From: Codonopsis lanceolata
Lineage: Eukaryota; Streptophyta; Magnoliopsida; Asterales; Campanulaceae
Length of the DNA: 64,000 bases
Direction of reading: 5' to 3'
NCBI GenBank assembly: GCA_013146195.2
Contig: CM028377.1
Coordinates: forward strand, 23,489,980-23,553,979
Positions 10,593 to 21,428 of this stretch are shown in pieces. The notes beneath the pieces were generated by a model, which saw only the letters and a program-made list of their open reading frames with translations, made no database searches and was not told the DNA's origin. The translations under genes were made by a program, and so were the position numbers. The stretch's first letter is position 1, and each line of letters starts with the position of its first letter.

Positions 10593-11205
10593 AACCTTCC
10601 TCCAATCTTCATCTCCAATAGAGATTTTTAATAAATCTTTAAAAAACAAGGGAAGATTTGAGGGGGGGAAAATCAGTGGAAGAATCCAAATGACTCCAAC
10701 TCCAAGGTGTGGACCTCATTCCCCCTTCCCCCTCCCCCCTTTCCATGTGTCAAAATTTTATTGGTTATCATTTTATTTTTTTCATTGCCTTTCATGACAA
10801 ATTTTCAACCAAAATAATTATATTTTTTTTCTTTTTTCCCCCTTGAATTAAAGTACGCATTTTAACCTATAAATAGATATTTGATTTGTTTCATTTGGAA
10901 ATCAAAAAAAAAAATTTCTATAATTTTTTCAAGTTTTTAAAACCATTTTTCTGTAAAAATATTAAATTAATGGAGATAAAGATAGTGAGATAGGTAAATG
11001 TGTTGGATTTTGTGCCACCATTGAGAAGTTTTTTTATTTTAAATCAAATAAGTATCAAATAAATTATTTTATTGGTTTTTAATGGATTGAGTTTGATTTT
11101 GAGTTTGATTTTTATAAAACAATTGTACATGCTCTTATACTTGGTGAGTGATGAACACAAAATGAGTAACTTCGCATAGTAAATCAGTCCCGTAAATGAT
11201 TTGCT
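10593..11205. other. Intergenic DNA, MITE-like in part
   Basis: AT-rich with no coding potential. The stretch from about 10620 to 11140 (GATTTTTAATAAATC near its left end, and the reverse complement of AAGAGCATGTACAATTG near its right) resembles common plant MITE ends, but I could not pair the termini. Confidence 0.35.
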
Positions 11206-11208
11206 TAG

Positions 11209-11370
11209 AGAGTGTGGTAGGCACGATAATAAGCCAATTCTTTGAGTTAATTATTATTGATAGATAAAAAAATCATTAGAGAGTGTGGTAGGCACGATAG
11301 GATGCCAATTCTTTGAGTTAATTATTATTGATAGATAAATCAGTCCGTAAATGATTTGCTTAGAGAGTGT
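11209..11370. repeat. Tandem duplication of about 67 bp
   Basis: AGAGAGTGTGGTAGGCACGA followed by CCAATTCTTTGAGTTAATTA is present twice in tandem. A third partial copy begins AGAGAGTGTGGTAACTTAGG. It is a local duplication with no coding content. Confidence 0.85.
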
Positions 11371-11459
11371 GGTAACTTAGGCACGAATCAAACCGAGGCA
11401 GCCTAGGATTTGATTCAATACTAATGTAAAATTAATTGTTGAATGCATAATTATTTTTT

Positions 11460-12350
11460 ATATTGATAGACTAGAACAACAAAGAGCAAAATTAGTATAA
11501 ACATTGATAGTACAACATCATATAGTCCAAAAAGTGGCATCAAAATCGATGGCAAATTGATTTCAAACCCATATCTTAAAGAAAAAACATTATTTTTAAC
11601 AAAGATACCAATAACCCAGATCTAAAACAAAAATACGTAGTTGAACTGAGGTAACAAAGACCCAGATTTGAAATCAAACTCAGGTTTAAATACTTATGAT
11701 TGATTACCCTTTCCATGTTGGATCGTAGTCACTATTGTGCAAGAAATTAGAACATAAATGGATTTGGGCAAGATAGGCGATGGATATTTGGATGTTCTGG
11801 CTTCAAGAGTTTTGATTTGAAACTAATAAGACTCGATGGAGACAAAGCCGATTTGTTTGTAATGGAAAGAGATGGATCTAGAAGTTGTAATGGAGATCTC
11901 GAAGAGGGCTAATCGATGGGAGACCAAAAGGCGAGGTATGAGATGGCGAAGAGAAGAGGAAAATGGTTAGGCGTGTTGCTTGACTGGATTTGGAGATGGC
12001 GGTGAAGGAGACGATGTCAGAGAATGAGAGACTAAAGATGGGGTGAGCTACTTTGGTGGGATAAGAGATACGGGGCTTGGATGGGTGTGAGAGATTTTGT
12101 GAGAGAGACGAGGCTTTGATGGGCGTGAGAGATTTTGTGAGAGAGGGAGTCTGATTTGGGGAAATTTGCAGGAGAACACCATATCTAGAAATTAAAATGT
12201 CAAAAGAATCAAAGAAGATGATGATAAAAAAGAGGATAAAATAGGTATTTAACATAAGTTAACGTCCAAACTTAACGTCTCATCAAAAAATTTGACGTCT
12301 CAGTGACCTAATTACAAAATTTTAAAAAATACAGTGACCTAAAGGTGTTT
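11460..12350. other. Unclassified repeat-like region with a 125-codon minus-strand frame
   Basis: A minus-strand open frame (11878-12255) encodes a Ser/Pro-rich peptide with an internal duplication of SLTKSLTP/SLSQNLSHP type, caused by a tandem 38-bp DNA duplication at about 12075-12150. The adjoining 12255-12350, with repeated AGTGACCTAA and AACGTC, looks like a transposon end. I do not recognise the peptide as a protein family and do not call it a gene. Confidence 0.3.
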
Positions 12351-12359
12351 TACCTTATT

Positions 12360-12718
12360 AATAATATAAGTTAAGATGTACACCGTAATATTTATGTTTT
12401 ATTGCCTTCAAGGATTTTTTTTTCAACTATTTTTTTTAGTCTTAATGAACATGAGAAGTGATCAAACTTAAGATTTATTTCTTTGTTAAACCTCAACTCT
12501 ATCGGTGAGCCACCCATAAGATTATTTTAACCTTAACAATTTAATGTGAGTTGAATCTGAGTTTATTTTGCTTAGTTTTCGCTTATATATATATACTTGG
12601 TTTAGTAGTAGGTTCCCTTTTTCACTTCAAAGTGTTGAAAGCGTGAGAAATCGGATTCTTCATTCTAGAAACATACTCAATGAAGATATACCACATTCAT
12701 TAGAGAGTGCCTTTGGTA
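12360..12718. other. AT-rich intergenic DNA
   Basis: No gene or element was recognised. A short (TA)n tract lies near 12585. Confidence 0.45.
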
Positions 12719-12722
12719 TATA

Positions 12723-12895
12723 CTCTCCATTTTCGGTAAATAGTCTTATTTTGAAAGTTAATTTTTTGTTTAAATGATACTTTAGTAGCTCATATTAGTA
12801 ATGAAATTATACTTTTATACCTTAATTTTTGAAGCTGAACTTTTAAATAAAAAAATTAAAATAAAATAATAAGCTCTTTATCCGAGACGAGGAAG
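12723..12895. mobile_element. Stowaway-type MITE (short family)
   Basis: The ends CTCTCCATTTTCGG and CCGAGACGAGGAAG are inverted, flanked by TA. The interior (GTAATGAAATTATACTTTTATACC) matches the MITE at 14105-14279. Confidence 0.65.
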
Positions 12896-12896
12896 T

Positions 12897-13580
12897 ATTT
12901 ATATTATAAAACAAATAAATAATTGACTAAGACTATTCAGAGGTTAATATTAAATTATCTTTAAAAATTTAACAGTTGATATTTACCATCACATTCACAT
13001 GTGTAAGTAGTTATCTATTTTTAATTCCCTATTTTTTCTTTCCCCTATCTCATACAATTAATATTATGCACAGTCACCTCTTTTTATTCTCTTTATCTTA
13101 TATAACATCCATCCATCAACTATCACTTGAAACAATGTATCCCTCAACTGTAACATTTTTTTAAATCGTACCTTTTATGTATGTACTGTTATTTCAATTG
13201 ACAAAATCAGATATACTGACACCGGATAATTATATATATACGAGGAATTCAAATATTATCATAAGTTTTGCAATATATGGTGAATAAATTCTAAAGGAAA
13301 TGTCAAGTCGTGGTTATCAGTTATCACATTCACTGGATGCATCTACACACCTAGCACCTGGACAAATAATAAGAGTAAATTATTACGATAAGAATAAAAC
13401 AAGGACAATGTCACTATAAATTTATAGTTTTATATGAGCAGCGACTAGCGAATAAATGTATTCTTGAGCTTAATGTACGGCATAAAATCTTATTTCGATC
13501 AACTTGATTGACTGATAACTAAAGTAAATATAAAAGACATCGACACGTTTTGTAAGATCTATAACATATATTATATTTGA
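12897..13580. other. AT-rich intergenic DNA
   Basis: No gene or bounded element was recognised between the two MITEs. Confidence 0.5.
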
Positions 13581-13582
13581 TA

Positions 13583-13872
13583 CTCTCTCCGTCCCTAAAT
13601 TATCGTCCTCCTTTTTTTTTGTCCCTAAATTATCGTCCCTAAATTATCGTCCTCCTTTTTTTTTGTCCGTCCCAAAATAATTATCCACTTTAAAACTTAT
13701 CTTTTTAGAACATCACTTTTACCACTTTACCCTTACTTTTTCACTCTATTTTAATTATGGACCACATATACATGAACATTAAAGGAAACTACACATTAAA
13801 CCAATATAAATAATCAAGTCAATTACTTTTTCTTAAAAGTCAACCCAAACGATTATTTAGGAACGGAGGAAA
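13583..13872. mobile_element. Stowaway-type MITE with internally duplicated left end
   Basis: It starts CTCTCTCCGTCCCTAAATTA and ends with the inverted TAGGAACGGAGGAAA, flanked by TA. The left end is unusual: the CCCTAAATTATCGTCC module is present three times before the body. The body (CATCACTTTTACCACTTTAC) matches the MITEs at 5125, 16078 and 18482, the latter two in opposite orientation. Confidence 0.8.
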
Positions 13873-14104
13873 TACATATTAACCAAGTTTTTAAATCTTT
13901 TCATTTAACATTAAAATTCTCTTGGATGCTTTAGTAAACTTATTTTTGGTCCCCCAAGATGTCCCCATCCAATTCTTGACGCCGATAGTGTATGGAAAAT
14001 ATACTTAAAAAATAAAGTGAAAAAAATAAACTAAATTATTTTATGTATTTTTTGATTGTTAAAAGGTAAATTGATGACAACAAAAGTTTTGTTTTAATGA
14101 TATA

Positions 14105-14279
14105 CTCTCTCTGTTTCGAAAAAATAGTTTCCGTTTAAAAGTTATTTGGTTTAAAATGACACTTTTAATAATATATTAGTAATAAAATAATATATTTATA
14201 CCTTAATTTTTAAAAATAGATTTTTTCATGAAATATATCAATATAAAATGGTTGATTTTTTTGTCCGGAACCGAGGTAG
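14105..14279. mobile_element. Stowaway-type MITE (short family)
   Basis: The ends CTCTCTCTGTTTCG and CCGGAACCGAGGTAG are inverted and TA-flanked. The body is related to 12723-12895, 17570-17722 and 19137-19312. It lies about 475 bp past the stop codon of the ERF gene. Confidence 0.7.
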
Positions 14280-14754
14280 TAGATATTTATACTACTAAAA
14301 TAACCTAAAACCAATATCTTAAATTTTGCGAAAAACCATATAAAATTATTTATTTAGGCGTATCAAAATACTACTGGTAATTCACTTATTTATGATACTG
14401 TGGTCTGTGGGCCTCCCCCTCTGCAGCAACACATGGTCCCACGATCCAATTATTTCAATAAAATACAGTAAGTAAATAACCCAAAGGGGATTGGAAGCTT
14501 TGATTCATGCACCAACTTTATGGCAAAACGTATAATCCAAATTCTCTCCAGACACAGAACTCAAGCTCAGATAAAAGGTTAAAAAAGCACATTTGATGAT
14601 GATCACATACAAGCGCACCTATCTTATTACCATATACAACTTCCATCACAGAGCGTTAAAATTGATTATACCAAACAAAGTTTTTCAAATGAAATCCACC
14701 ACAAAGATCACACACACACACACACACCCACAAAAAAACTGAAAAGCGTCGCGT
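14280..14754 (-). other. 3' flank of the ERF gene
   Basis: This region lies directly past the stop codon and probably holds the 3' UTR. It has a (CA)n tract at 14708-14727, which would read (GU)n in the transcript. The polyadenylation site cannot be fixed by eye. Confidence 0.5.
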
Positions 14755-17385
14755 TCAGATCATACCAGGAAGATCGTCCATCATCCAAAGATCGACCGAG
14801 TCAGACTCGCTCCCACCGATTCCGCCAAACTGAGTGAACTCAGGCTCCAACTCCAAGAACGATTCCAAGCTCGAAATTTGCTCTTTCAGCACATACCCAT
14901 GATCGGCCTCAATCTTTTGACAACTGGGTTGGTCTTGAAATGTGCCAAAGTCCATCTTCGGAGCCGGAGGTTGTGGTTTATACATTTGAGTCACCAACTC
15001 GGGGTTGACACAAGGTCTCTTGGCAGGCGGCGGGAGTTGCTGCGGCGGTGTTGGTGGCTGATCAGAGAAATTGAGCTTGGCTTTGTCGCCGCGAATACGT
15101 TTAGCAGCTGCGTCGTAAGCTTTTGCGGCTTCTTCAGCTGTGTTGTATGTTCCGAGCCAGACTCGGACACCTTTTTGTGGGTCGCGAATTTCGGCAGCCC
15201 ATTTCCCCCATGGCCTCTGTCTGATGCCTCTGTACTTGTTCTTCCGAGGTCTTTGACTCGGTTTCCCACTCACTTTCTGAGTTGTTGTCCCACTCGGTTC
15301 TACAACACAAAACTCCAAATATTCTAACCCAGCAAGAAAAAGGTTTTGTTTTTGAAAAATGAGGTTAATACTAAAATACACAAGAAACCTTAACATGCAA
15401 CTCTCTTTATTAATCAAGAAATAATGACTAAAAGTACCTTTTTCTCTTTCCTAGTGGGGTTTGAAAAGATATGATTTTTATTTTCAGATTGCATTAAATT
15501 AATACTACATTCGTCTTTAAAGAAATGTTGCTATAGAACATTTATTCATATTTTATTAAAATTGCTTTTATCCACTATGCTTCAAATTATATATTTTTAA
15601 AGAAAATTGTTGCGAGAAAAAGAATAAAATGCTAGTGCAACAAAATAATTTTAAATAACGATAGATGAGTCTTATTATAATGTTCCTTAAAATTTGTGTC
15701 AATTGCTAATAAGTATTTATTTTGGGACTTTTGTTATGATAGAGAAATATTATTTAAAAAATAAAAAAACAACTATAAGTAATTAATTTATAGCTTAAAT
15801 TTTAAATTAATGAATAAAACTTTGTATAGGACCCAAAAGGACTAAAGGACTGATTATGCTTTTTGGGAGGAACCTTTTTCAAATATTTTCCTATTTGGGT
15901 TTGGCGAGTTGGACAGTTAATAACGATGTCGACTTCACATTTAGCACGAAAAACAAAGCATTTACTGTATTAGTATACGTCCACGAACCCAAAATAAATG
16001 ACAATTTATAAATTTACATACAAATTAAAGAAAGTTTATAAAAAGACTCATTTACCCTTATTAAGGTGTAATTATTACTCCCTTCGTCCCTAAATAAACA
16101 TCCTAATTGATCCGAGCACACATTTTAAGAAAAAACAATTGACTTAATTATTTATATTGGTATAATAGGTAGTTTCCTTTAAAGCTCATGCGTATTTGGT
16201 CGATAATTAAAATAAAGTGAAAAAATAAAAATAAAGTGGTAAAAGTGATGTTTTAAAAAATAAGTTTCAAACTGGACAATTATTTTAGGACGGACGAAAA
16301 AGAAAAGGAGGACGATAATTTAGGGATGGAGAGAGTATTTATAAGTTTAATGATTATTTACTATTTTTCTTTTAAAAACCCATCTTTAAATCATCATTTT
16401 TTTTTCTCAAAGTTTGATCAACACATTTTTGCCCATCTCAATACAACATTTAATTAGAAACTTTTAATAAGGGCAATATTTTACAAAATTTGTATACATT
16501 TTTTCTTAAAATTATATTGCATCATTTATTTTGAGCAAGTCGGCGATAAATATTATATAATTATATAAATATTATTTTGTCCTTTAGGCCTTCAAATGGT
16601 ATCTGGATGCTTTAACTCGTGTCTTGGTATCACTAGCAAGTCGGCGATAAACTCACTTGTTCTATGATCAGTTCACAGTCCGAACAAATTCTTAGCTGCC
16701 AACTAACTTTTATGTCACCAAGACATATATGCTTAAATTCTTTTATTTTTTATTGTTCAAACTGATTTATTTTTAAATAAAAATTAGACATATATATATA
16801 ATTATAAAACACGTAATTTAAAGAAATTAACGGACATAGCAATAAACTTTTACAACAAATTAATCTGTAGAATTTATAGCTACACAATAATCCCAATCAC
16901 TGTATTTTACACATGTATTTATACATCATTCTTAATTTTGTTATTATCAAACATATTTATTTTTATTTTCTTTCTATTTTTAGTATCTAATCCTACGCTC
17001 ATAAATAAATACTGTACAATTCAACTCCATTTGGCGTTGTTTTTTCATTTAAGCCGGTTAACTTTATTTTCTACAGTATTTATTTACTTAACAACCATAA
17101 TAAAAAAGCTAAGCTGAATTTTAAGAAAATGAAAACAAAATAAACAAGTAGAAATAATTTCTAGTCATCACCTTTGTGCGGTTGATTGAGCAGGTGGTTG
17201 TGATTCTGAGTCTGACTGTCCTTGCCATCGGGCGATGGGCTTCGAACGTTATGGGCTTTGTTCTTCAAGTCCCAACCTAACAGATCGGAAACGGAGTCAA
17301 GCTCGGCCCATAGGTCTTGTGTCGTCAGCTTCCGGCCACGCTTGACCGGAGGAACAAAGTCGGAGATGATTGCACCCCCGCACAT
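14755..17385 (-). CDS. ERF-VII: Group VII ethylene response factor (RAP2.3/ERF72-like), two exons
   Basis: AP2/ERF transcription factor of group VII, the nuclear activators that sense oxygen and NO through the Cys/Arg N-degron pathway and induce hypoxia genes. CDS is complement(14755-15299, 17172-17385), 252 codons. Exon 1 starts MCGGAIISDF, the Cys2 N-degron, followed by basic KRGRKL. The donor AAAG|GTGATG and acceptor TTGTAG|AA join in phase 1. The AP2 domain spans about residues 93-150 (YRGIRQRPWGKWAAEIRDP, WLGTYNTAEEAAKAYD, IRGDKAKLNF). A Pro-rich stretch with AKRPC follows. The acidic C-terminal motif is LESFLELEPEF...DLWMMDDLP. Length fits RAP2.3-type members (about 250 residues). The start is certain because Met-Cys is the defining group VII feature. 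The intron (1872 bp) carries a MITE. The downstream frame stays open for 39 codons into the intron, so an uninterrupted-frame call would miss the N-degron. The exact orthologue is not determined. Confidence 0.93.
16078..16335. mobile_element. Stowaway MITE inside the ERF intron
   Basis: It begins CTCCCTTCGTCCCTAAATAA and ends with the inverted TTTAGGGATGGAGAGAG, flanked by TA. The body (GTGGTAAAAGTGATGTT) matches 18482-18732 in the same orientation. It is spliced out with the intron. MITEs like this can form hairpin small-RNA precursors, but nothing here shows that it does. Confidence 0.8.
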
Positions 17386-17520
17386 TCTTGCTGATACAAC
17401 TGCTGCAGTGCTGCTCTCCTAGAGAGAGAAAACACGTAAGAATTTCTAGAGAGAGAGGGGTTTGAATATAATGAGTTAGTGCCGAGGACTTGCCTTTATT
17501 TATAGGGGAAAAAGTTTACC
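17386..17520 (-). promoter_or_regulatory. ERF core promoter and 5' leader
   Basis: On the minus strand a TATA box (TATAAATAAAG, 17494-17504) lies about 110 bp before the ATG. Transcription would start near 17465-17475, giving a leader of about 85 nt. The leader is CT-rich (TCTCTCTCTAG), a plant pyrimidine-patch feature, and has no upstream ATG. The start context is CAAGAATGTG. The start site is inferred from TATA spacing. Confidence 0.65.
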
Positions 17521-17569
17521 TTTATGGTGTAATTTTTGGGAATAAATTTATATAATTTTTTATAATATT

Positions 17570-17722
17570 TATTCGTTTCGGATAAAGAGTCAACAATTAT
17601 GTTTTTTGATGTTTCATTTAAAAAAACAATTTTATAAAATTAATAAATAAAAATATTATTTTATTACTAATAAATTATTAAAAATTTATTTTTTTTAAAA
17701 ATAACTTTCAAACCGAGAATAT
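17570..17722. mobile_element. MITE-like element upstream of the ERF promoter
   Basis: Inverted ends (ATTCGTTTCGGATAAAGAG and CTTTCAAACCGAGAATA) bracket a body (TATTTTATTACTAATAAATTA) related to the short Stowaway family. It lies about 70 bp beyond the TATA box, close enough to influence the promoter. No effect is shown. Confidence 0.5.
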
Positions 17723-17729
17723 TTATCCA

Positions 17730-18478
17730 AAGGGATTACTAGTTGTTTGTTTTTATCTCTTTTGGTTCATGTTGAAGGCAAAATTTGTTCTAGATGCTTC
17801 TTTTAGTTGACATTTTAATTAATTTTTATATGTGACAATACTTTTTATTTAGCTTAAGAAAATACTTATATTTTTAAAATTACATTGGACGTACCATAAT
17901 TTACGTATTTTAATAAAATAAAATTTGTTTTAAACAATGATCCAAAATTGGTGAAAATGACAAAAAAAAAATTAAAGTATATTTCTTTAACAGAAAAGGC
18001 GGGAGTAAGATTCTTAATTAATGCGTATGGTGTGTATTATTTTTAATGTACAAGGATTGAAAGCAAGTCAAGCATAATAACATCTGTTGTTTTTCACATA
18101 CAACTCATTTAATATTAATTATTAGTTAATTTTGAAATGTAATACTAGCAAATATTATCAAGACAATAATAATCATAATATTCCAGACTCCTAGTGGAGA
18201 TCTAGAGCTCTAGTGTCAATCTCTGATAGGCTGGTTTGAAAGATTAAATTAGCTGGTTTGATAAATGACCGAATAGAATTAATAACAAAAAAAATTATTA
18301 AGTTATCGGGCTCCGATCGATAAGGGTTTAATCGTCACACTATTAATATGAGGGAAGTGTGGTATTATTAATAAATAATGTTTATTTGAAAATGTACATA
18401 TAAGTCACTTGCACTATGTCTACAAAATTGTGCTATTTGAACACTTTTCCTCAATACTTTACAAATAATCATTTTTTA
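17730..18478. other. Intergenic DNA upstream of the ERF gene
   Basis: AT-rich, with no frame or bounded element recognised. It includes GAGATCTAGAGCTCTAG near 18198. Confidence 0.45.
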
Positions 18479-18481
18479 GTA

Positions 18482-18732
18482 CTCCCTCCGTCTCTAAATA
18501 ATTATTCTGCTTGATCCGGCGTACAGTTTAAGAAAAAGTAATTGACTTGATTATTTATATTGGTTTAATGTGTAGTTTCCATTAATGTATATGTGGCCCA
18601 TAATTAAAGTAAAGTGAAAAAGTAAGGGTAAAGTGGTAAAAGTGATGTTCAAAAAAGGTAAGTTTCAAAGTGGACAATTATTTTGGGACGAACGAAAAAG
18701 GAAAGGATGACGATAATTTAGGACGGACGGAA
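18482..18732. mobile_element. Stowaway MITE
   Basis: It starts CTCCCTCCGTCTCTAAATAA and ends with inverted TTTAGGACGGACGGAA, TA-flanked. It is closely related to the intronic MITE at 16078. Confidence 0.8.
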
Positions 18733-19134
18733 TAATATTTATTTCTAAGAGACTATTAGATTTACTAATAAGTATGTAAATCAGTTGGTAAATGAGTTAT
18801 TCTAGTTTAATTAAGGTATCGAGATTTATCAGAATATAAATGTGTTAGAAAAATTATTAAAAGAGCTTCTACTGCTATTTATTGATTCTACCAAACTTGG
18901 AGGATTAGTCTTAAAAAAAAAAAAAGTGACTATCAAATTTGTTGTTGATAACAAAGTTTGTTCTCCATTGCTACACCAAAATTTTATTGACCGTCTTTAT
19001 TCAATTACTGATTTTCCTTTTCTGCAATAAACTATTTAATGCAAGTAAAAGTAGTACGATCGATTTTAAACAGAGTACTAGAGATCTAGTCAGCGCTTTT
19101 ATAAAATAGGATAGGATTGGTTATAATTAAATAG
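18733..19134. other. Intergenic DNA with an unassigned 62-codon frame
   Basis: The plus-strand frame 18842-19030 encodes a short Leu/Lys-rich peptide that I do not recognise. It runs through an A13 tract. With no homology visible and no neighbouring exon, it is left uncalled. Confidence 0.35.
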
Positions 19135-19136
19135 TA

Positions 19137-19312
19137 CTCCATTAGTTTCGACAATGAGCTCGTTTGAAAGTCAATATTTTTTAAATTATGATATTTTTAA
19201 GTAGTTTATTAGTAATAAAATAAAACTTTTATATTTTAATTTTAGAAAGTTGATTCTTTAAATTAAATATCCTAAAATAAAATAATTTACTCTTTATCTG
19301 AAACAGAGAGAA
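19137..19312. mobile_element. Stowaway-type MITE (short family)
   Basis: The ends CTCCATTAGTTTCGACAA and TCTGAAACAGAGAGAA are inverted and TA-flanked. The body (GTTTATTAGTAATAAAATAA) is shared with 14105-14279. Confidence 0.65.
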
Positions 19313-20548
19313 TACTACTTTTCTCTAATTTGGATGTTAAAATTACAACTCCTTTGGTTTTACTCAAAAAGTCCCAATTTAAAAATTCTAATTATTGAAT
19401 GGAACGGAGGATAGAGATGAAATATTATAAAAAAAATTGTAAGCATAATTTTTGAAAATAAACTTTTAAAGTGAAACATCCTAAAATAATATGATGAACT
19501 CTTAACCCGATACGGATGAAGTACCATTTATTTTTTCATCAGCTTCAAAATAAGTGTTTTCTATGAATTTAATACTAGTTTTAAAAATGAGTTAAATCTA
19601 GGTAAGCTTTCTTTAATACCTTTAAAATATAGTGTTCTTATTTACACATCGCTTAAAGAATCTGTCTCAAAATTGAAAAGAAACAATTATTTTGAAATTT
19701 ATAAAAATAAAATAGCTATTTTGGTTATAAACATTTTATAATAATAAAAATGATAACAACCATTGATCAATTATTGGCTCCCCAAGATTTTCTGAAGCTA
19801 AAGGCCCAAAAGTAATCCCACATCTAGATAGAAGCACAAAGTGCAATAAATCTCTCCGTATCAAATTTTAACATAGTAGTGCTCATTATATAATTCTGAC
19901 CAACTGATCTATGCGTTTGGCGGTAAAAACGGTATTTTAATTACTGTTGATAAAATTCTACCAAAAATTCTATCGTTTATGAAACATGAAATTGACAAAA
20001 AAATTGTGCTTGCCTATGGATTAACAATAACAAGTGCGTGAGCTGATGCTAGAACAGACATAAATTGTGCCCATAAATAGCGGTGCGGTTACTACGTATA
20101 ATCAGTGAGGGAGGAAAATGACAATAGTTGTTTAGATCTAACGGTGTGGAGAGTGCCGGATGATTAGAGGGTCAGAGAAACATGTCCAAAGAATGTGGGG
20201 TCCAGTATGAAGGATGGGGAAAGGATCACATCCGTTTGATTTTGGCAACAACATTTCTGTGGGGTAGGGCAGGTGGGTCCCATTTTGTTATGCTTTACGT
20301 CAGTGATGTTTTGGAAGTTAAGCCAGGGATTAGGGGAGGGGATTAACAGTTAACACGCGTCAAATGTGTTTTTGTGATCGGTTACGTAAGTGCCCTCACG
20401 TTTTAGATAGGGATTTAAAATCGAAACAATATCACAATTTTTCATTCGTATTTGTAAATATATTTTAATATTTATATTTATATTCGTTTGTTATTTGAAT
20501 ATTAAAATTGATTTGTATTTGATTCAAAATTGATATTAGAGTTATTTG
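19313..20548. other. Intergenic DNA with a GC-richer block
   Basis: 19330-19525 holds degraded MITE ends (GAATGGAACGGAGGATAG, ACCCGATACGGATGAAGTA). 20040-20400 is clearly richer in G than its surroundings. It holds several ACGT or CGCG motifs (TTACGTCAGTG, ACACGCGTC, GTTACGTAAG) but no open frame. It could be an old regulatory block or an unrecognised element. Confidence 0.4.
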
Positions 20549-20553
20549 ATACT

Positions 20554-21363
20554 TGAAGGGACCCGGCTTGGGTCCTCCTACGTGGAGCGACCACGTGGAT
20601 TGTAGTTGGACTTGGGCCAGGTCCACCATACAGCAAACGAGGAAAGCCGACCATGGCCAGCGACTATTGATGATCCGACCATGATCCTCGATAAACCAGA
20701 GATCACTCTGAACAACGAGTATGACTCGACCACCCAGACGAGGAACGATCATGCTCAGCCGACAAACCTTCCCTGACGTGATAGACCTGACATATAGCCT
20801 GTACATAGCTTCCAGATGTCCTCTTAACAAAATGCGAGTAAGCCATGCAAGCTGATATAACATAGCGGCTTATCAACCGCCCACAATGGATGTATCACAT
20901 GCTACCCATTAACCAGTAGGAAGCTGCCAGTCAGCTGACCAACAACAAGTCCCCATGCTCAAGGGCCCCTACATCAATCATGATCCCCCAAGGGTCATTA
21001 CTATAAAAAGGAAGCATTCCCTTACAAGAAAAGTAAGCTCATTGGATCAACCAGACACAATTACATTCAGCACAATAAGCAATATACACAAACATTAGAA
21101 GCTTAAGGGAACGCCTAGCTCCGGCACATTTATACTCCTTGCTGACTCTCACACCTGAGGGCTGTAGCTGGGAAACCCCCGGCACCCTAACGGTAGTCTT
21201 ATTTCAGGTGACCAAAGATCAAAGAACAAACATAAAGCCCATATATCCTATCAAACTTGGTACATCAAGTACCCACATACACCGGACACCAGTCAAGGAC
21301 ACGTTAGCTCAAGTCCATTACGTGGAACACCTGCATAGTCACCCCCTCTTTGTGACGTGATCA
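20554..21363 (+). repeat. 5' LTR of the Tat element
   Basis: Begins TGAAGGGACCC and ends GTGACGTGATCA. A TATA box (CTATAAAAAGG, near 21001) precedes the likely transcript start by about 30 bp. By eye it differs from the 3' LTR at several percent of sites, mostly C/T and G/A. Confidence 0.92.
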
Positions 21364-21365
21364 AG

Positions 21366-21385
21366 TGGTTCCGTTGCCGGGAATC
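21366..21385 (+). promoter_or_regulatory. Primer binding site (tRNA-Asp type, degenerate)
   Basis: TGGTTCCGTTGCCGGGAATC begins two bases after the LTR. It matches the complement of the plant tRNA-Asp 3' end (TGGCGCCGTTGCCGGGGATC) except for three changes. Confidence 0.75.
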
Positions 21386-21428
21386 GTCATTCCAATAACC
21401 CTTTTATTCCCATATTAACTATAAAAAA

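Noticed and set aside
14878..15327. Open frames overlapping the ERF second exon on the other strand and in another frame
   Set aside because: They are shadows of the GC-rich AP2 coding sequence. The minus-strand frame with the AP2 motifs explains the region.
15300..15417. N-terminal extension of the ERF exon 2 frame (starting MINKESCML) as the true protein start
   Set aside because: It runs through the splice acceptor into AT-rich intron sequence. Exon 1 supplies the conserved MCGGAII start and the phases match.
18842..19030. 62-codon plus-strand frame between two MITEs as a small gene
   Set aside because: No recognisable family, low complexity around an A13 run, and no splice partners or promoter seen.
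20465..20863. 132-codon frame on the minus strand
   Set aside because: It lies across the LTR border of the Tat element and is a chance frame in the LTR.
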